A DNA stretch of 64,000 nucleotides from NCBI RefSeq assembly GCF_003718715.1, contig NZ_CP033465.1, positions 1,984,001-2,048,000 of the forward strand, written 5' to 3'. The stretch is from Clostridium sp. JN-1. Its GTDB lineage: Bacteria; Bacillota; Clostridia; Clostridiales; Clostridiaceae. This document shows, piece after piece, positions 17,074 through 27,492 of the stretch. The translations under genes were made by a program, and so were the position numbers. The notes beneath the pieces are model-generated. The model had not been told where the DNA came from. It made no database searches and saw only the letters and a list, made by a program, of their open reading frames with translations. How positions within the stretch are numbered: the first letter of the stretch is position 1; every line of letters starts with the position of its first letter.

Positions 17074-18450
17074 CTACTTAACACTGCGAAGTTTACCTTT
17101 ATATGAATTTGTTTTCATTATGCTGTAGACTATACCAATAGCCATCCAGCTAAATCCTACTATTTTTGAAATTTTGGACATATTTATCCATATATAGAAA
17201 CAAATCAAGAAACCTAATACAGGGAATACTAGATTCCATATGAACTTCATACCCGTTCTCTCTCTTTTTCTAATATAGAAATGAACTAATACACATAAGT
17301 TTACAAACATGAATCCTATAAAGGCTCCAAAGCATACTAAGTCTGAAGCTGTTTCCAAACTTAAAATCCAAGCTCCTACTATACTTACAGCACTCATTAT
17401 TATAATATTAAAGGTTGGTGTTTTATATTTAGGGCTGAGATGAGCAAATACTTTTTCAGGTATAACATTATCTCTTCCCATACCATAAAGTAATCTTACG
17501 GCTCCTGCCTGTGCAGCTACTCCTCCAGCTACTAATGCTACTATAAATGCTGTTGAGCAAAATACAACAAGTGCATTTCCTCCAACTTTTTCTATAATGT
17601 AAATAAAAGCTGAATCCACATTAGGATAAGTAGTATAATTAGGCCATACTAATGCTCCTACATAAGCTTGTAATATAAATATTGCTCCACCTATTAAACA
17701 AGTTAATATAGCAGCTCTTCCTATATCTTTGGAAGGGTTTACAGATTCTTCAGCTAAAGTTGTTACAGCATCAAATCCTAAAAATGATAATGCAGCTGTG
17801 CCTACACCTGAAATTATGCAGCCGGGTGCTGCTGTGCTGGGATTGTATATTGCCTTTGCATAAAATAAAGTACCCGTTCCTACTCCACCAATTACAGCAT
17901 GTACTGCGGCACCCACAAAAGTAATAAGACATGCAAAACTAAAAATTGCTATAATTGTATCTACTTTAGCAGTTACTTGAACTCCTAGATAATTAACTGT
18001 GGCTATAAACGCTGAAAATATAATAACCCAAAGCCAATTAGGAATAGCAGGTATTAATGTGTGGGCATAAATAGCAGCAACTATATTTATCTGAAGTGGT
18101 AATAATACATAGTCTAAGAACATCATCCATCCTGTTAGAAATCCTACCTGCGGATTTATAACCCTTTCAACATAGGTATAACTTGACCCTGCTACAGGAA
18201 ATGCTCCAGCCATTTTACCATAACTATATGCAGTAAATATCATAGCAAACATTCCTATAAGATACGCCAGCGCCATATGACCATTAGTTTTATTGTTTAT
18301 TACTCCATAAAGTGCAAATGGTGCCAAAGGATTGATGAATACTATACCAAATATAAGAATGTCCTTAAATGTCAATACCCTTTTTAATTCCTGTTTATAT
18401 CCTAAGTTATCCACCTGGATATGTCTCCGCTCTTGTAAAGCATCACTCAT
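17074..18450 (-). CDS. APC-family permease (PuuP-like)
   Basis: This 458-residue transporter has twelve likely membrane segments. LTFKDILIFGIVFINPLAPF and KMAGAFPVAGSSYTYVER resemble the PuuP putrescine importer group, although amino acid substrates are equally possible. The ATG follows AGAGGAGG. It is a single-gene unit with a long upstream region that contains a 16-bp perfect palindrome. Confidence 0.88.
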   Translation of the reverse strand: MSDALQERRHIQVDNLGYKQELKRVLTFKDILIFGIVFINPLAPFALYGVINNKTNGHMALAYLIGMFAMIFTAYSYGKMAGAFPVAGSSYTYVERVINPQVGFLTGWMMFLDYVLLPLQINIVAAIYAHTLIPAIPNWLWVIIFSAFIATVNYLGVQVTAKVDTIIAIFSFACLITFVGAAVHAVIGGVGTGTLFYAKAIYNPSTAAPGCIISGVGTAALSFLGFDAVTTLAEESVNPSKDIGRAAILTCLIGGAIFILQAYVGALVWPNYTTYPNVDSAFIYIIEKVGGNALVVFCSTAFIVALVAGGVAAQAGAVRLLYGMGRDNVIPEKVFAHLSPKYKTPTFNIIIMSAVSIVGAWILSLETASDLVCFGAFIGFMFVNLCVLVHFYIRKRERTGMKFIWNLVFPVLGFLICFYIWINMSKISKIVGFSWMAIGIVYSIMKTNSYKGKLRSVK

Positions 18451-18826
18451 ATTTTTTACCTCCTCTAAAGACTTTAATTATATATTTTTTATATATTTTT
18501 CTTTCTATTTTGTTAACATAATTAATATTTGCTAAAGCATAATGTACACCTCCAGTATACTTAAATTACAGTCTTACAATAGGTAACAATTAGTTTACAA
18601 TAACACTGTACTTTACTTATATGTAAATTATGTATACATAATATGATATTATAGCTTGTTCTTTTTTGCAATTGGCAATTTACTGAAAATTCAGAGTTTT
18701 TCTTCTAATATGGTACCGTTATTTATTAATACATTGTTCTACATCCTGATTAATTATAAACTAATGAAGATTTCTTTAAATTTCAATTTTTAAAGTTTAA
18801 TAAAATGCATATTCAATTTTAATAAA
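18451..18826. other. Regulatory/intergenic region upstream of the PuuP-like permease
   Basis: No gene is visible in these 376 bases. They hold the palindrome at 18627-18642. On the minus strand, a minimal frame ATG-CTT-TAG sits behind GGAGG near 18540, which could be a start-stop leader but may be chance. Confidence 0.4.
18627..18642. promoter_or_regulatory. 16-bp perfect palindrome, possible operator
   Basis: ATTATGTATACATAAT is a perfect palindrome about 180 bases upstream of the permease start. A few such palindromes are expected by chance in a window this AT-rich, so the call is weak. Confidence 0.3.
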
Positions 18827-18872
18827 AAAAGCTATAAAATATAGACTATTAGCCTAATTTTATAGCTTTTTA
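18827..18872 (-). terminator. Terminator of the hisS-aspS end of the operon
   Basis: AAAAGCTATAAAAT (18827-18840) pairs perfectly with 18857-18870. The minus strand continues into T-rich sequence. It begins about eight bases after the aspS stop codon. Confidence 0.8.
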
Positions 18873-18878
18873 TACTAT

Positions 18879-20651
18879 TTATTTTATATTTATGCCAAGT
18901 TCATCTAATTGAGATTTATCTACTGTATTAGGTGCCTTAGTTAATGGGCAAAAAGCATTTTGATTCTTAGGGAAAGCAATTACATCTTTTATATTTTCAG
19001 TATTTGCAAGGAACATGACCATTCTATCAAGTCCATATGCAAGTCCGCCGTGAGGTGGAGGACCAAATTTAAATGCTTCCAATAAGTATCCAAACTTTTC
19101 TTGAGCTTTTTCTTGACTAATTCCTATAACTTTAAACATCTTTTCTTGAAGAGCTGTATTATGTATTCTAATACTTCCTCCTCCAAGTTCTTCACCATTT
19201 AAAACTATGTCATAAGCTTTTGCTCTAACTCGTCCTGGATCTGTATCAAGATACTCTATATCTTCATCCATTGGCATAGTAAATGGATGATGTTCTGCTT
19301 CAAATCTACCTTCTTCTTCATTGTATGAAAGAAGTGGAAATTCAGTTATCCATACAAATCTAAATTCTTTATTATTTTCTAGTATTCCTAATTTTTTTGC
19401 CATATTAAGTCGTAATGCACCTAAGCTTTGGAATACTACACTATTTTTATCTGCCACTATTAAAATTAAATCTCCAGTTTTTGCTTCAATTTTATTTAAT
19501 ATTGCATTAGTTTGTTCTTCAGTTAAGAATTTAGCTATTGAAGATTTTACTCCATCTTCTCTATTAGCTATCCATACAAGTCCTTTTGCTCCATATGTCT
19601 TTACAAAATCAACTAACTTATCAATTTGCTTTCTTCCCATATTAGCAGATTCCGGAACCTTTATTCCACGTACTGATCCACCGTTTTCAATGGCATTTTG
19701 AAATACTTTAAAATCTATATCTTTTACAGCATCTGTTAAGTTATTTATTTCCATATCAAACCTTAAATCAGGTTTATCGCTTCCATATTTCTCCATAGCA
19801 GTTTTATATGTCATTCTCTCAATTGGAAGTTTTACGTCTGCTCCAGCTATTTCCTTAAATACTCTTTGTATAAGTTTTTCATTTAAGTTTATAACATCGT
19901 CTTCTTCTACAAATGAAAGTTCCATATCAACTTGTGTAAATTCAGGCTGTCTGTTTGCCCTTAAATCTTCATCTCTAAAGCACTTTGCTATTTGAAAGTA
20001 TCTATCATATCCAGATACCATTAAAAGCTGTTTATATAATTGAGGTGACTGCGGCAGAGCATAAAAATTTCCTGGAAAATTTCTGCTTGGTACGAGATAA
20101 TCTCTAGCACCTTCTGGAGTACTTCTGCCAAGTACTGGTGTTTCCATTTCAAGAAAGCCATTTTCATCCATAAAATCTCTAATTACTTTTGTGGTTTTAT
20201 GTCTTGTCATAAATATCTTCTGCATATCTGGTCTTCTCAAATCTAGATATCTATATTTAAGTCTTACACTTTCTGCAGCATCTAATCCTTCTTTTATGTA
20301 TATTGGTGGAGTTTCAGATTCTGATAATATCTTTATGTATTCTCCTCTTAATTCTACCATACCTGTTGGAAGATCCTTATTTGGAGATTGTCTCTTTACA
20401 ATAGTTCCTGTAACAGCTATACAGTATTCTGACCTTACATCATCTGACTTTTCAAAAGCATCTTTATCTATTTCTTCTCCAAATACTACTTGAAGTATGC
20501 CTGTTCTATCTCTTAAATCTATGAATATAAGACCACCTAAATTTCTTTTTCTCTGAACCCAACCCATTACGGTAACTTTACTATCTACGTTAGATTCCCT
20601 AAGTTTACCGCACATTATGGTCCTTTTGAGTCCTCTTAATGATTCACCCAT
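18879..20651 (-). CDS. aspS: Aspartyl-tRNA synthetase
   Basis: The 590-residue class II synthetase has an N-terminal OB anticodon-binding domain (about 15-110; GWVQRKRNLGGLIFIDLRDR), the catalytic core with motif 2 FRDEDLRANRQPEFTQ, the bacterial insertion (GAD) domain and motif 3 GLAYGLDRMVMFL. ATG 20651 is chosen because GGAGG lies nine bases upstream, inside a longer frame opening at TTG 20666. It lies about 100 bases after hisS on the same strand, as in many Firmicutes. No T-box leader is seen. Confidence 0.97.
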   Translation of the reverse strand: MGESLRGLKRTIMCGKLRESNVDSKVTVMGWVQRKRNLGGLIFIDLRDRTGILQVVFGEEIDKDAFEKSDDVRSEYCIAVTGTIVKRQSPNKDLPTGMVELRGEYIKILSESETPPIYIKEGLDAAESVRLKYRYLDLRRPDMQKIFMTRHKTTKVIRDFMDENGFLEMETPVLGRSTPEGARDYLVPSRNFPGNFYALPQSPQLYKQLLMVSGYDRYFQIAKCFRDEDLRANRQPEFTQVDMELSFVEEDDVINLNEKLIQRVFKEIAGADVKLPIERMTYKTAMEKYGSDKPDLRFDMEINNLTDAVKDIDFKVFQNAIENGGSVRGIKVPESANMGRKQIDKLVDFVKTYGAKGLVWIANREDGVKSSIAKFLTEEQTNAILNKIEAKTGDLILIVADKNSVVFQSLGALRLNMAKKLGILENNKEFRFVWITEFPLLSYNEEEGRFEAEHHPFTMPMDEDIEYLDTDPGRVRAKAYDIVLNGEELGGGSIRIHNTALQEKMFKVIGISQEKAQEKFGYLLEAFKFGPPPHGGLAYGLDRMVMFLANTENIKDVIAFPKNQNAFCPLTKAPNTVDKSQLDELGINIK

Positions 20652-20749
20652 TCTTATTTCCTCCAATTCATATAATAATTGCTTATATCTATATATAATC
20701 TAACTAAAACAATTAGTAATTTAATTAGAATAATACACTAAATTATGTA

Positions 20750-22006
20750 CTAGTTTTCATTTACTATCTTAGCTATTTCTCTCAAATCATTTATGTTTAT
20801 TTCAAACTGTTTTCCATCTTCCATTCTCTTTAACTTGGCAGTACCCGACTCAAGTTCATTATCACCAATTATTAAAGTAAATCTTACATCTATTTTATTG
20901 GCATACTTCATCTCTGCTTTTACGCTTCTATTCATGTGATCACATTCACACTTTAAGCCTTCTTCTCTCAGTCTGTTTATAATCTTCAAGACTTCCATCT
21001 TGGCATCCACGCCAATTGATCCAATGTACAAATCTATATAAGGTTCTTTTGGTATTTCTATTCCATTTTCCTCAAGAGTAAGTATTGTTCTTTCTATTCC
21101 CATACCAAATCCAACAGCTGGCATAGATGGACCGCCAACTTCCTCTATAAGGTAATCATACCTTCCCCCGCCGCATATTGTAATTCCTTTATGTATTATT
21201 TCAAATACAGTTTTACTATAATAATCAAGTCCTCTTACAATAAGTGGATCTACTTCGTATCCTATACCCATAGCTGTAAGGGATTTTTTTAAATTCTCAA
21301 AGTGTGCCTTACATTCATCACAAATATAATCAAGTATGACAGGAGCATTCTTTACTATTTTTTTACAACTTGATACCTTACAATCAAGTATTCTCATAGG
21401 ATTCTTCTCAAATCTAGTCTTACATGTATCACACAGCTTATCATAATTGTCAGATAAGAACTTCTTTAAAGCATCATTATATTTCTTCCTGCACTTTGGA
21501 CATCCTATGCTGTTTATGTTGAGCTTAATATCCTTTACTCCAAGTTCCTTATAAACTCTCATAGCAAGGCTTATTATCTCTGCATCTAGAGAAGCTGCTT
21601 GAGATCCAAATACTTCTACTCCAAATTGATGATGTTCTCTAAGTCTCCCTTTTTGAACATTTTCATATCTAAATACAGGTGTAAAATAAAAAAGTTTTGT
21701 TGGCTGTGCTTCATTATAAAGGCTGCTTTCTACAAATGCCCTTACTGCAGGTGAAGTACCTTCTGGCTTAAGAGTTATACTTCTTCCTGCCCTATCATTA
21801 AAAGTATACATTTCTTTTTGTACTACATCTGTTGTTTCCCCAACACCTCTTTGAAATAATTCTGTATGTTCAAATATAGGTGTTCTTATTTCCCTGCACC
21901 CATATGATGATGCTATTTTTTTAAACTTATTTTCTAAGTACTGCCACTTATATGATTCTGCTGGCAGTATATCTTTAGTACCTTTCGGAGCTTGTATATT
22001 ACTCAT
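20750..22006 (-). CDS. hisS: Histidyl-tRNA synthetase
   Basis: This 418-residue class II synthetase has the start [15 protein letters not shown], motif 2 [20 protein letters not shown], the HisRS signature [14 protein letters not shown] (written here as [16 protein letters not shown]) and [15 protein letters not shown] four-cysteine cluster in the insertion domain (CPKC, CDTC, CKVSSC) may bind zinc. Its ATG overlaps the last codons and stop of hemZ by eight bases, and its GAGGAGG lies within hemZ, so translation is coupled. Confidence 0.97.
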   Translation of the reverse strand: MSNIQAPKGTKDILPAESYKWQYLENKFKKIASSYGCREIRTPIFEHTELFQRGVGETTDVVQKEMYTFNDRAGRSITLKPEGTSPAVRAFVESSLYNEAQPTKLFYFTPVFRYENVQKGRLREHHQFGVEVFGSQAASLDAEIISLAMRVYKELGVKDIKLNINSIGCPKCRKKYNDALKKFLSDNYDKLCDTCKTRFEKNPMRILDCKVSSCKKIVKNAPVILDYICDECKAHFENLKKSLTAMGIGYEVDPLIVRGLDYYSKTVFEIIHKGITICGGGRYDYLIEEVGGPSMPAVGFGMGIERTILTLEENGIEIPKEPYIDLYIGSIGVDAKMEVLKIINRLREEGLKCECDHMNRSVKAEMKYANKIDVRFTLIIGDNELESGTAKLKRMEDGKQFEININDLREIAKIVNEN

Positions 22007-23462
22007 ATTTAATTTCCTCCTCTTTATATAATGTATTTAACAATTTAACTTTTTTATCTATCATCTCATCAACTCTTTTTATGTATTCCCTTACATCCTT
22101 GACATTAAAATGACGCTCTATCCTATTTTCATCTAAGAAGACTACTTTTGATACAGCATCTGCACCACAAGCTATGATAGTTTGTCTTTCCTCAATCATT
22201 TGAATATTGTATAAACCTTCTTTACCGCATTTGGCATAACCTACATTCTCCATATTGCCAACCATATTCTTTTGCCTGTACATGTAGTAAGGATTCATAT
22301 TAATCTTTTTAGATAAATTAATTGTTTCTTCATACATAAGGTTTAATTCATGTTGATCTGGAACAGCAAAACTTACGTTGTTAACCATATTTTCATGAAG
22401 TCTTGAACCTCTTTTTACAGACAAACCGTGTACAGTAAGATTATCTGGATCAAGTTTTTCTATACATTCACAAGTTTTCTTTATGCTGTTTAAGTTTTCG
22501 CCTGGAAGTCCAACTATTATATCCATGTTTATATTGTTAAAGCCGCAGTTCCTTGCCATATTAAATTTATCTATTACATCCTTAGAACTGTGTCTTCTGC
22601 CAATGAGATTCAAAGTTTCATCATTCATGGTTTGTGGATTTATGCTTATTCTATCTACCTTATATTTTTTCATACTTTCCAATTTACTTAAAGTTATACT
22701 ATCTGGTCTTCCACATTCTACTGTAAATTCTTTTATTTGATTTTTGCATACAAAACTATTATATATTTGATGCATAACTTTTTCAAATTGTTCATCATTA
22801 ATTGAAGTTGGAGTACCTCCTCCAAAGTAAATACACTCAACATTTAAATTCATCTTTTTTATGTAAGAAGCTGTCTTAGTTAATTCATTACATAGACATT
22901 CCAAATATTTAGGAACAATCTTTTTACATCTGTCAATTGGATTTGATGCAAATGAACAATATAAACATCTGCTAGGACAAAATGGCATTCCAACATAAAT
23001 ACTGATACTTTTCTTATCCCTATTTACAAATTTACTTTCTAATTTAGCTATATCAATACACAATTTTGCTTTATCTTCCCTTGTATCATAGTGATATTTA
23101 AAATAGTCTATTATATGATTATAATCTTTTCCTTCTTTTAAGAGCTCAAGGGCTATCTTACTTGGTCTTATTCCAACTAATGTTCCCCACGGAAGTTCTT
23201 TTTTCTTTTCAGCTGAAAGGTATTCAAAAACTGCCTTTTTAACAACTTGTTTGATTTTAAGTCCTTTATAAAATTCAAAACTTTTACAATTGGTTCCATT
23301 AGAAATAACTACAGTGTCTTCTAATACATCAACACTGTAGTTCCAATTTTCACTTGAAAATTCTATATTGCAAAAATTATAAAAGATATTGAACAATTGA
23401 TAAACATCATATCTAAAGTCCATATTATTAAGTTTTATTACAATTGTCTTTAATGAATTCAT
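21999..23462 (-). CDS. hemZ: Oxygen-independent coproporphyrinogen III oxidase-like radical SAM protein HemZ
   Basis: The 487-residue protein carries the radical SAM motif CPSRCLYC within [16 protein letters not shown], followed by GGGTPTS and the HemN/HemZ-like [10 protein letters not shown] and GLPGE segments. It should oxidatively decarboxylate coproporphyrinogen III anaerobically, or be a related heme-handling paralogue. The roughly 165-residue N-terminal extension before the cluster is typical of HemZ and unlike HemN. It sits between the metallo-hydrolase gene and hisS in one long minus-strand unit. Confidence 0.92.
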   Translation of the reverse strand: MNSLKTIVIKLNNMDFRYDVYQLFNIFYNFCNIEFSSENWNYSVDVLEDTVVISNGTNCKSFEFYKGLKIKQVVKKAVFEYLSAEKKKELPWGTLVGIRPSKIALELLKEGKDYNHIIDYFKYHYDTREDKAKLCIDIAKLESKFVNRDKKSISIYVGMPFCPSRCLYCSFASNPIDRCKKIVPKYLECLCNELTKTASYIKKMNLNVECIYFGGGTPTSINDEQFEKVMHQIYNSFVCKNQIKEFTVECGRPDSITLSKLESMKKYKVDRISINPQTMNDETLNLIGRRHSSKDVIDKFNMARNCGFNNINMDIIVGLPGENLNSIKKTCECIEKLDPDNLTVHGLSVKRGSRLHENMVNNVSFAVPDQHELNLMYEETINLSKKINMNPYYMYRQKNMVGNMENVGYAKCGKEGLYNIQMIEERQTIIACGADAVSKVVFLDENRIERHFNVKDVREYIKRVDEMIDKKVKLLNTLYKEEEIKYE

Positions 23463-23521
23463 TATCTATAATTTATCCTCCAATTCAACAAATCACGTAA
23501 GCTATTTAATCCAAATATAAT

Positions 23522-24112
23522 TTATAAAAATGGATTATTCATTTTTTCACTTTGTATACTGCTTTTAGGACCGTGGCCGGGATAAACAATAGTTTTATCT
23601 GGAAGTACTATTAATTTTTCTTTAACACTTTTTATTATACTATTGTAATCTCCACCGCCAAAGTCAGTCCTTCCAATGGACCCTGCAAACAAGGTATCTC
23701 CTGTGAAAACAACATTATCCATTAAGAATGAAACTCCCCCGGGTGTATGTCCTGGAGTATATATACACTTTATAGTTGTATCTCCTATCTTAAATTCATC
23801 ACCATCATCTATATACTTGTCAACTTTTCCAATTATATCTCCATACATAAATTCTCCATTTTCAATCATCTTATAGTCTTTTTCATGCATATATATTGGT
23901 GCGCCAAACTTTTCCTTCATGTAAAAAGCTCCTCCTGTATGATCTGCATGACCATGCGTAAGCAAAATATATTTTAAATTGCCAACAATATACTTCGATA
24001 AAACATCACCATCTCCACCTGGATCTATAACCACAGTTTCTTTAGTCTTATCATCCGTTATTATATAACAATTGGCTGAGTAAACTCCAACAGGCATTGA
24101 TTTTATATTCAT
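23522..24112 (-). CDS. Metallo-beta-lactamase-fold hydrolase (glyoxalase II-like)
   Basis: The 196-residue protein has the metal-binding THGHADHTGG, then TPGHTPGG, FTGDTLFAGSIGRTD and PGHGP, the full set for a two-metal MBL hydrolase of the YcbL/YqgX type. The probable activity is thioester hydrolysis such as lactoylglutathione-like substrates, but the physiological substrate is unknown. ATG 24112 follows GGGAGG at about eight bases; a GTG at 24127 would lie on the ribosome site. It is 29 bases after dtd, in the relA-dtd-hemZ run that is common in clostridia. Confidence 0.9.
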   Translation of the reverse strand: MNIKSMPVGVYSANCYIITDDKTKETVVIDPGGDGDVLSKYIVGNLKYILLTHGHADHTGGAFYMKEKFGAPIYMHEKDYKMIENGEFMYGDIIGKVDKYIDDGDEFKIGDTTIKCIYTPGHTPGGVSFLMDNVVFTGDTLFAGSIGRTDFGGGDYNSIIKSVKEKLIVLPDKTIVYPGHGPKSSIQSEKMNNPFL

Positions 24113-24141
24113 AACTTTTCCTCCCACTTACACCTTGAATT

Positions 24142-24591
24142 TTAAAATGTTTTTTTACTATCAATCAATATTGTAACTGGTCCATCATTTTCTATAGTAA
24201 CCATCATATCTGCTCCGAACTTTCCAGTTTCAACTTTTTGTATTGACTCTTTACATTGTCTTACAAATTCATCATACATCTTTTCTGCTTTTTCTCCACC
24301 TAGGGCTTCTATAAAACTTGGTCTTCTTCCATGTCTGCAGTCTCCATAAAGCGTAAATTGTGAAACTATTAAAAGTTCTCCTTGAACATCCTTAATTGAT
24401 TTGTTTAACTTACCATTTTCATCTTCAAATACCCTTAAATTTACTATTTTATCTCTTAAGTAAGTAATATCATTAAGAGTATCCTCCTTAGATATACCTA
24501 ATAAAACATTGAAACCATTCTCTATTTCTCCAGCAACTTTTCCACCTATTTCAACTTTTGAATGTTTAACTCTCTGTACTACTGCACGCAT
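24142..24591 (-). CDS. dtd: D-aminoacyl-tRNA deacylase
   Basis: The 149-residue protein matches DTD along its full length: MRAVVQRV start, the active-site SQFTLYGD, and the C-terminal NDGPVT with its Gly-Pro pair that excludes L-amino acids. It removes D-amino acids mischarged to tRNA, and glycine from tRNA-Ala. It lies 22 bases after relA, the classic Firmicutes order relA-dtd. Confidence 0.97.
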   Translation of the reverse strand: MRAVVQRVKHSKVEIGGKVAGEIENGFNVLLGISKEDTLNDITYLRDKIVNLRVFEDENGKLNKSIKDVQGELLIVSQFTLYGDCRHGRRPSFIEALGGEKAEKMYDEFVRQCKESIQKVETGKFGADMMVTIENDGPVTILIDSKKTF

Positions 24592-24613
24592 TTAAATTCC
24601 CCCTCTCTTGAAT

Positions 24614-26788
24614 TTAATTTTTAGTTCTGTAAACATCTATAACGCCCTTCATCTTCTTTATTTTTTTCATTACGTCTTTTAAATCATCTGTATTAATTAT
24701 CTTAAGTTTTACACTTATCATAACTATTGAATTCCTGGGCGGCTGAGTATTTATAGAATATAAATACGTCTTGCTATCACTTATTATTTCCATACACTCC
24801 GCCAATAATCTGTCTCTATCTTCACACTTAATCATTATCTCTGCAATATACTCAGCACCTTTAGGTGATCCCCACCTTACATCAACTACTTTGTTTTCTT
24901 CTTTTTTAATCAAAAATTGCACATTTTTGCAATTACTTCTGTGGATTGAAACTCCTCTTCCCTTTGTTATATAACCTATTATTGAATCACCTGGAACTGG
25001 ATTACAGCATTTAGCAAACCTAACAAGTAAATTACTTTCTCCCTTTACTATTACAGCAGGTGATTTAGATTTACCTCTGCCGTGTTTTGTACCTTTGTTT
25101 AAATGTTCTTCTATAACTTCTAGATTACTCATGTCATAATTTTTACTTTTAACATAACTATCTCTCAGTTTAAATACTACAGTAGATGTAATTACTGCAC
25201 CAACTCCAACTGCTGCATACAAATCTTCAATGGATTTCATATTATATCTCTTTAAAATATCATTCAAAACTTCTTCTTTGGCAATTTCCCCAAAGTTATA
25301 TCCCTGCTTTTTTGCTGCTTTTTCTAAAAGTTCTTTACCCTTACTTACATTCTCTTCCCTTTTAGCTTTTTTAAACCAAGCTTTAATTTTGCTTTTAGCT
25401 TGATTGCTTTTAACTATATTAAGCCAATCTATACTTGGCCCTTTAGGAGTAGTAGCTGCAAGGACTTCAACTATTTCACCAGTCTTTAAATTGTAATCTA
25501 AAGGAACCATCTTTCCATTTACTTTCGCTCCAACACATCTATTTCCTATATCAGTATGAATCTTATAAGCAAAGTCTATAGGAGTTGCATCATATGGTAA
25601 ATTTATTACTTTCCCTTTAGGCGTGAACACAAAAACCTCATCTGAAAACAAGTCTATTTTAAAGCCTTCCATAAATTCTTCTGCATCAGAAGTTTCTGTT
25701 TGCCATTCCAGTATTTCTCTAAGCCATGTTAACTTTTTATCTATATCTTCTGCTGTGGTTACTCCCTCTTTATACTTCCAATGAGCTGCTATACCATATT
25801 CAGCAGTTCTGTGCATTTCAAATGTCCTTATCTGTATCTCAAATGGTTTGCCCTGCGGCCCTATTACAGTTGAATGAAGTGATTGATACATATTGGGCTT
25901 AGGCATTGCAATATAGTCTTTAAATCTGCCCGGTATGGGCTTATATATGGTATGAACTATTCCAAGTGCTGCATAACAATCCTTAACACTATCTACTAAT
26001 ATTCTAACTGCTGTTAAATCAAAAATTTGATCGATGGTTTTATTTTTATTTACCATTTTTCTGTATATACTGTAAAAGTGTTTAGGTCTTCCATCTATAT
26101 CAGCACCTATATTTGATTTATCTAAATTTTGTCTAAGCTGTTCTATTATTTCAGCTATATACTTTTCACGTTCTTCTCTTTTTTCAGCTATTTTTCTAAC
26201 TATGAAGTAGTATTCATTTGGATTTATATATCTAAAAGCCAGATCTTCCAATTCCCATTTAATTTTGGACATACCCAATCTATGTGCTAGTGGAGCATAA
26301 ATATCAAATGTTTCTTTTGATTTTTCTTTCTGCTTTTCAACAGGCATATATTTTAATGTCCTCATATTGTGAAGCCTATCTGCAAGCTTTATTAAAATAA
26401 CTCTTATATCCTTTGCCATAGCTAAAAGCATCTTTCTAACATTGTCTGCTTGCTCTTCTTCTTTTGTCTTATACTGTATTTTGCCAAGCTTAGTTACTCC
26501 ATCTACTAAGTTAGCAACCTCTTTACTAAATTCTCTAGATATATCCTCATAGGTATAACTAGTATCTTCTATAACATCATGCAGCAAACCTGCTGTTATA
26601 GTACTAGTATCCATCCCCATGTCTGCTAATATGCACGCAACTTCTACAGGATGTACTATATATGGTTCACCTGATTCTCTTTTTTGAAATTTATGTGCTT
26701 CATATGCCAAATTATAAGCTTTTTTAACCATTTTCTTATCAACATTATTACAATTCTTATCTATTTTTTCAATTAATTTATCCAGCAT
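24614..26788 (-). CDS. relA: Bifunctional (p)ppGpp synthetase/hydrolase RelA/SpoT
   Basis: The 724-residue protein makes and degrades the stringent-response alarmone. Domain order: HD hydrolase (about 25-200; HDVIEDT, KLADRLHNMRTL), synthetase (about 240-350; IYRKMVNKNKTIDQIFDL), TGS (about 390-450; VFVFTPKGKVINLP), a conserved Cys/His region (RFAKCCNPVPGD) and a C-terminal ACT domain. The length is standard. A stable hairpin sits 20-50 bases before its ATG, downstream of apt. Confidence 0.96.
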   Translation of the reverse strand: MLDKLIEKIDKNCNNVDKKMVKKAYNLAYEAHKFQKRESGEPYIVHPVEVACILADMGMDTSTITAGLLHDVIEDTSYTYEDISREFSKEVANLVDGVTKLGKIQYKTKEEEQADNVRKMLLAMAKDIRVILIKLADRLHNMRTLKYMPVEKQKEKSKETFDIYAPLAHRLGMSKIKWELEDLAFRYINPNEYYFIVRKIAEKREEREKYIAEIIEQLRQNLDKSNIGADIDGRPKHFYSIYRKMVNKNKTIDQIFDLTAVRILVDSVKDCYAALGIVHTIYKPIPGRFKDYIAMPKPNMYQSLHSTVIGPQGKPFEIQIRTFEMHRTAEYGIAAHWKYKEGVTTAEDIDKKLTWLREILEWQTETSDAEEFMEGFKIDLFSDEVFVFTPKGKVINLPYDATPIDFAYKIHTDIGNRCVGAKVNGKMVPLDYNLKTGEIVEVLAATTPKGPSIDWLNIVKSNQAKSKIKAWFKKAKREENVSKGKELLEKAAKKQGYNFGEIAKEEVLNDILKRYNMKSIEDLYAAVGVGAVITSTVVFKLRDSYVKSKNYDMSNLEVIEEHLNKGTKHGRGKSKSPAVIVKGESNLLVRFAKCCNPVPGDSIIGYITKGRGVSIHRSNCKNVQFLIKKEENKVVDVRWGSPKGAEYIAEIMIKCEDRDRLLAECMEIISDSKTYLYSINTQPPRNSIVMISVKLKIINTDDLKDVMKKIKKMKGVIDVYRTKN

Positions 26789-26808
26789 ATTACTACTCCC
26801 TTAAAATC

Positions 26809-26835
26809 AATGGCTGGTTAACAAAACCAGCCATT
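26809..26835. promoter_or_regulatory. Stable hairpin in the apt-relA intergenic region
   Basis: AATGGCTGGTT and AACCAGCCATT form a perfect stem around five bases. A T-run follows only on the plus side, so it is not an ordinary terminator for the minus-strand apt transcript. It sits just upstream of the relA ribosome site and may be a processing site, attenuator or mRNA-end stabiliser. Confidence 0.45.
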
Positions 26836-26894
26836 ATTTTTTAATAATATTATATTATATCATGTAGAAACTTGCAATTTTTAAAATTAATGGA

Positions 26895-27413
26895 CTACAA
26901 ATTATATTGTACTAAAGACTTAACATCATATTTTTTCAACTTTTCTTTCCCTTTTAAATCAGTTAATTCAATTACAAAATCTATTGTTACAACATTTCCT
27001 CCAACTTGTTCTACAAGCTTAGCTGCTGAACTTATTGTACCTCCTGTTGCAAGTAAATCGTCTACTATTGCGACTCTTTGACCTTTCTTTATGGCATCCT
27101 TGTGCATTTCTAACTCATCACTGCCATATTCTAATTTATAACTTGCACTTATAGTTTCACAAGGTAATTTTCCCTTTTTCCTCACAGGAACGAATCCTGC
27201 CCCAATAGCGTAAGCTATAGGAGCACCAAATAAAAACCCCCTAGCTTCTGGTCCAATTACAATATCTATATCCTTATCTTTTAAATAACTAGCCATTTTA
27301 TCAACTGTATATTTAAATGCTTCTTTATCTTTTAATAACGTAGTTACATCTTTAAAGCTTATCCCTTCGTGTGGAAATCCTTCTATCACCCTTATTTTTT
27401 CTTTTATATCCAT
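26895..27413 (-). CDS. apt: Adenine phosphoribosyltransferase
   Basis: The 172-residue enzyme salvages adenine to AMP with PRPP. The PRPP-binding motif [13 protein letters not shown] and [14 protein letters not shown] are diagnostic, and the length is typical. ATG 27413 follows GAGGGGG. It lies between the RecJ-like gene and relA, the arrangement known as recJ-apt-relA in Bacillus and relatives. Confidence 0.97.
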   Translation of the reverse strand: MDIKEKIRVIEGFPHEGISFKDVTTLLKDKEAFKYTVDKMASYLKDKDIDIVIGPEARGFLFGAPIAYAIGAGFVPVRKKGKLPCETISASYKLEYGSDELEMHKDAIKKGQRVAIVDDLLATGGTISSAAKLVEQVGGNVVTIDFVIELTDLKGKEKLKKYDVKSLVQYNL

Positions 27414-27492
27414 GTGTTTTCCCCCTCAATGTACTTAATATATAAACTAAATAGCATCACTTAATAAGTATATATTAATTATTGACAAACAT

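Noticed and set aside
18652-18878. T-box or other leader upstream of hisS/aspS
   Set aside because: This region is downstream of aspS, not upstream. The genes are internal to a longer operon, and no T-box sequence was seen before hisS or aspS.
19321-19701. 126-codon plus-strand frame inside aspS
   Set aside because: It lies wholly antisense to a conserved synthetase, with no ribosome site or recognisable motif.
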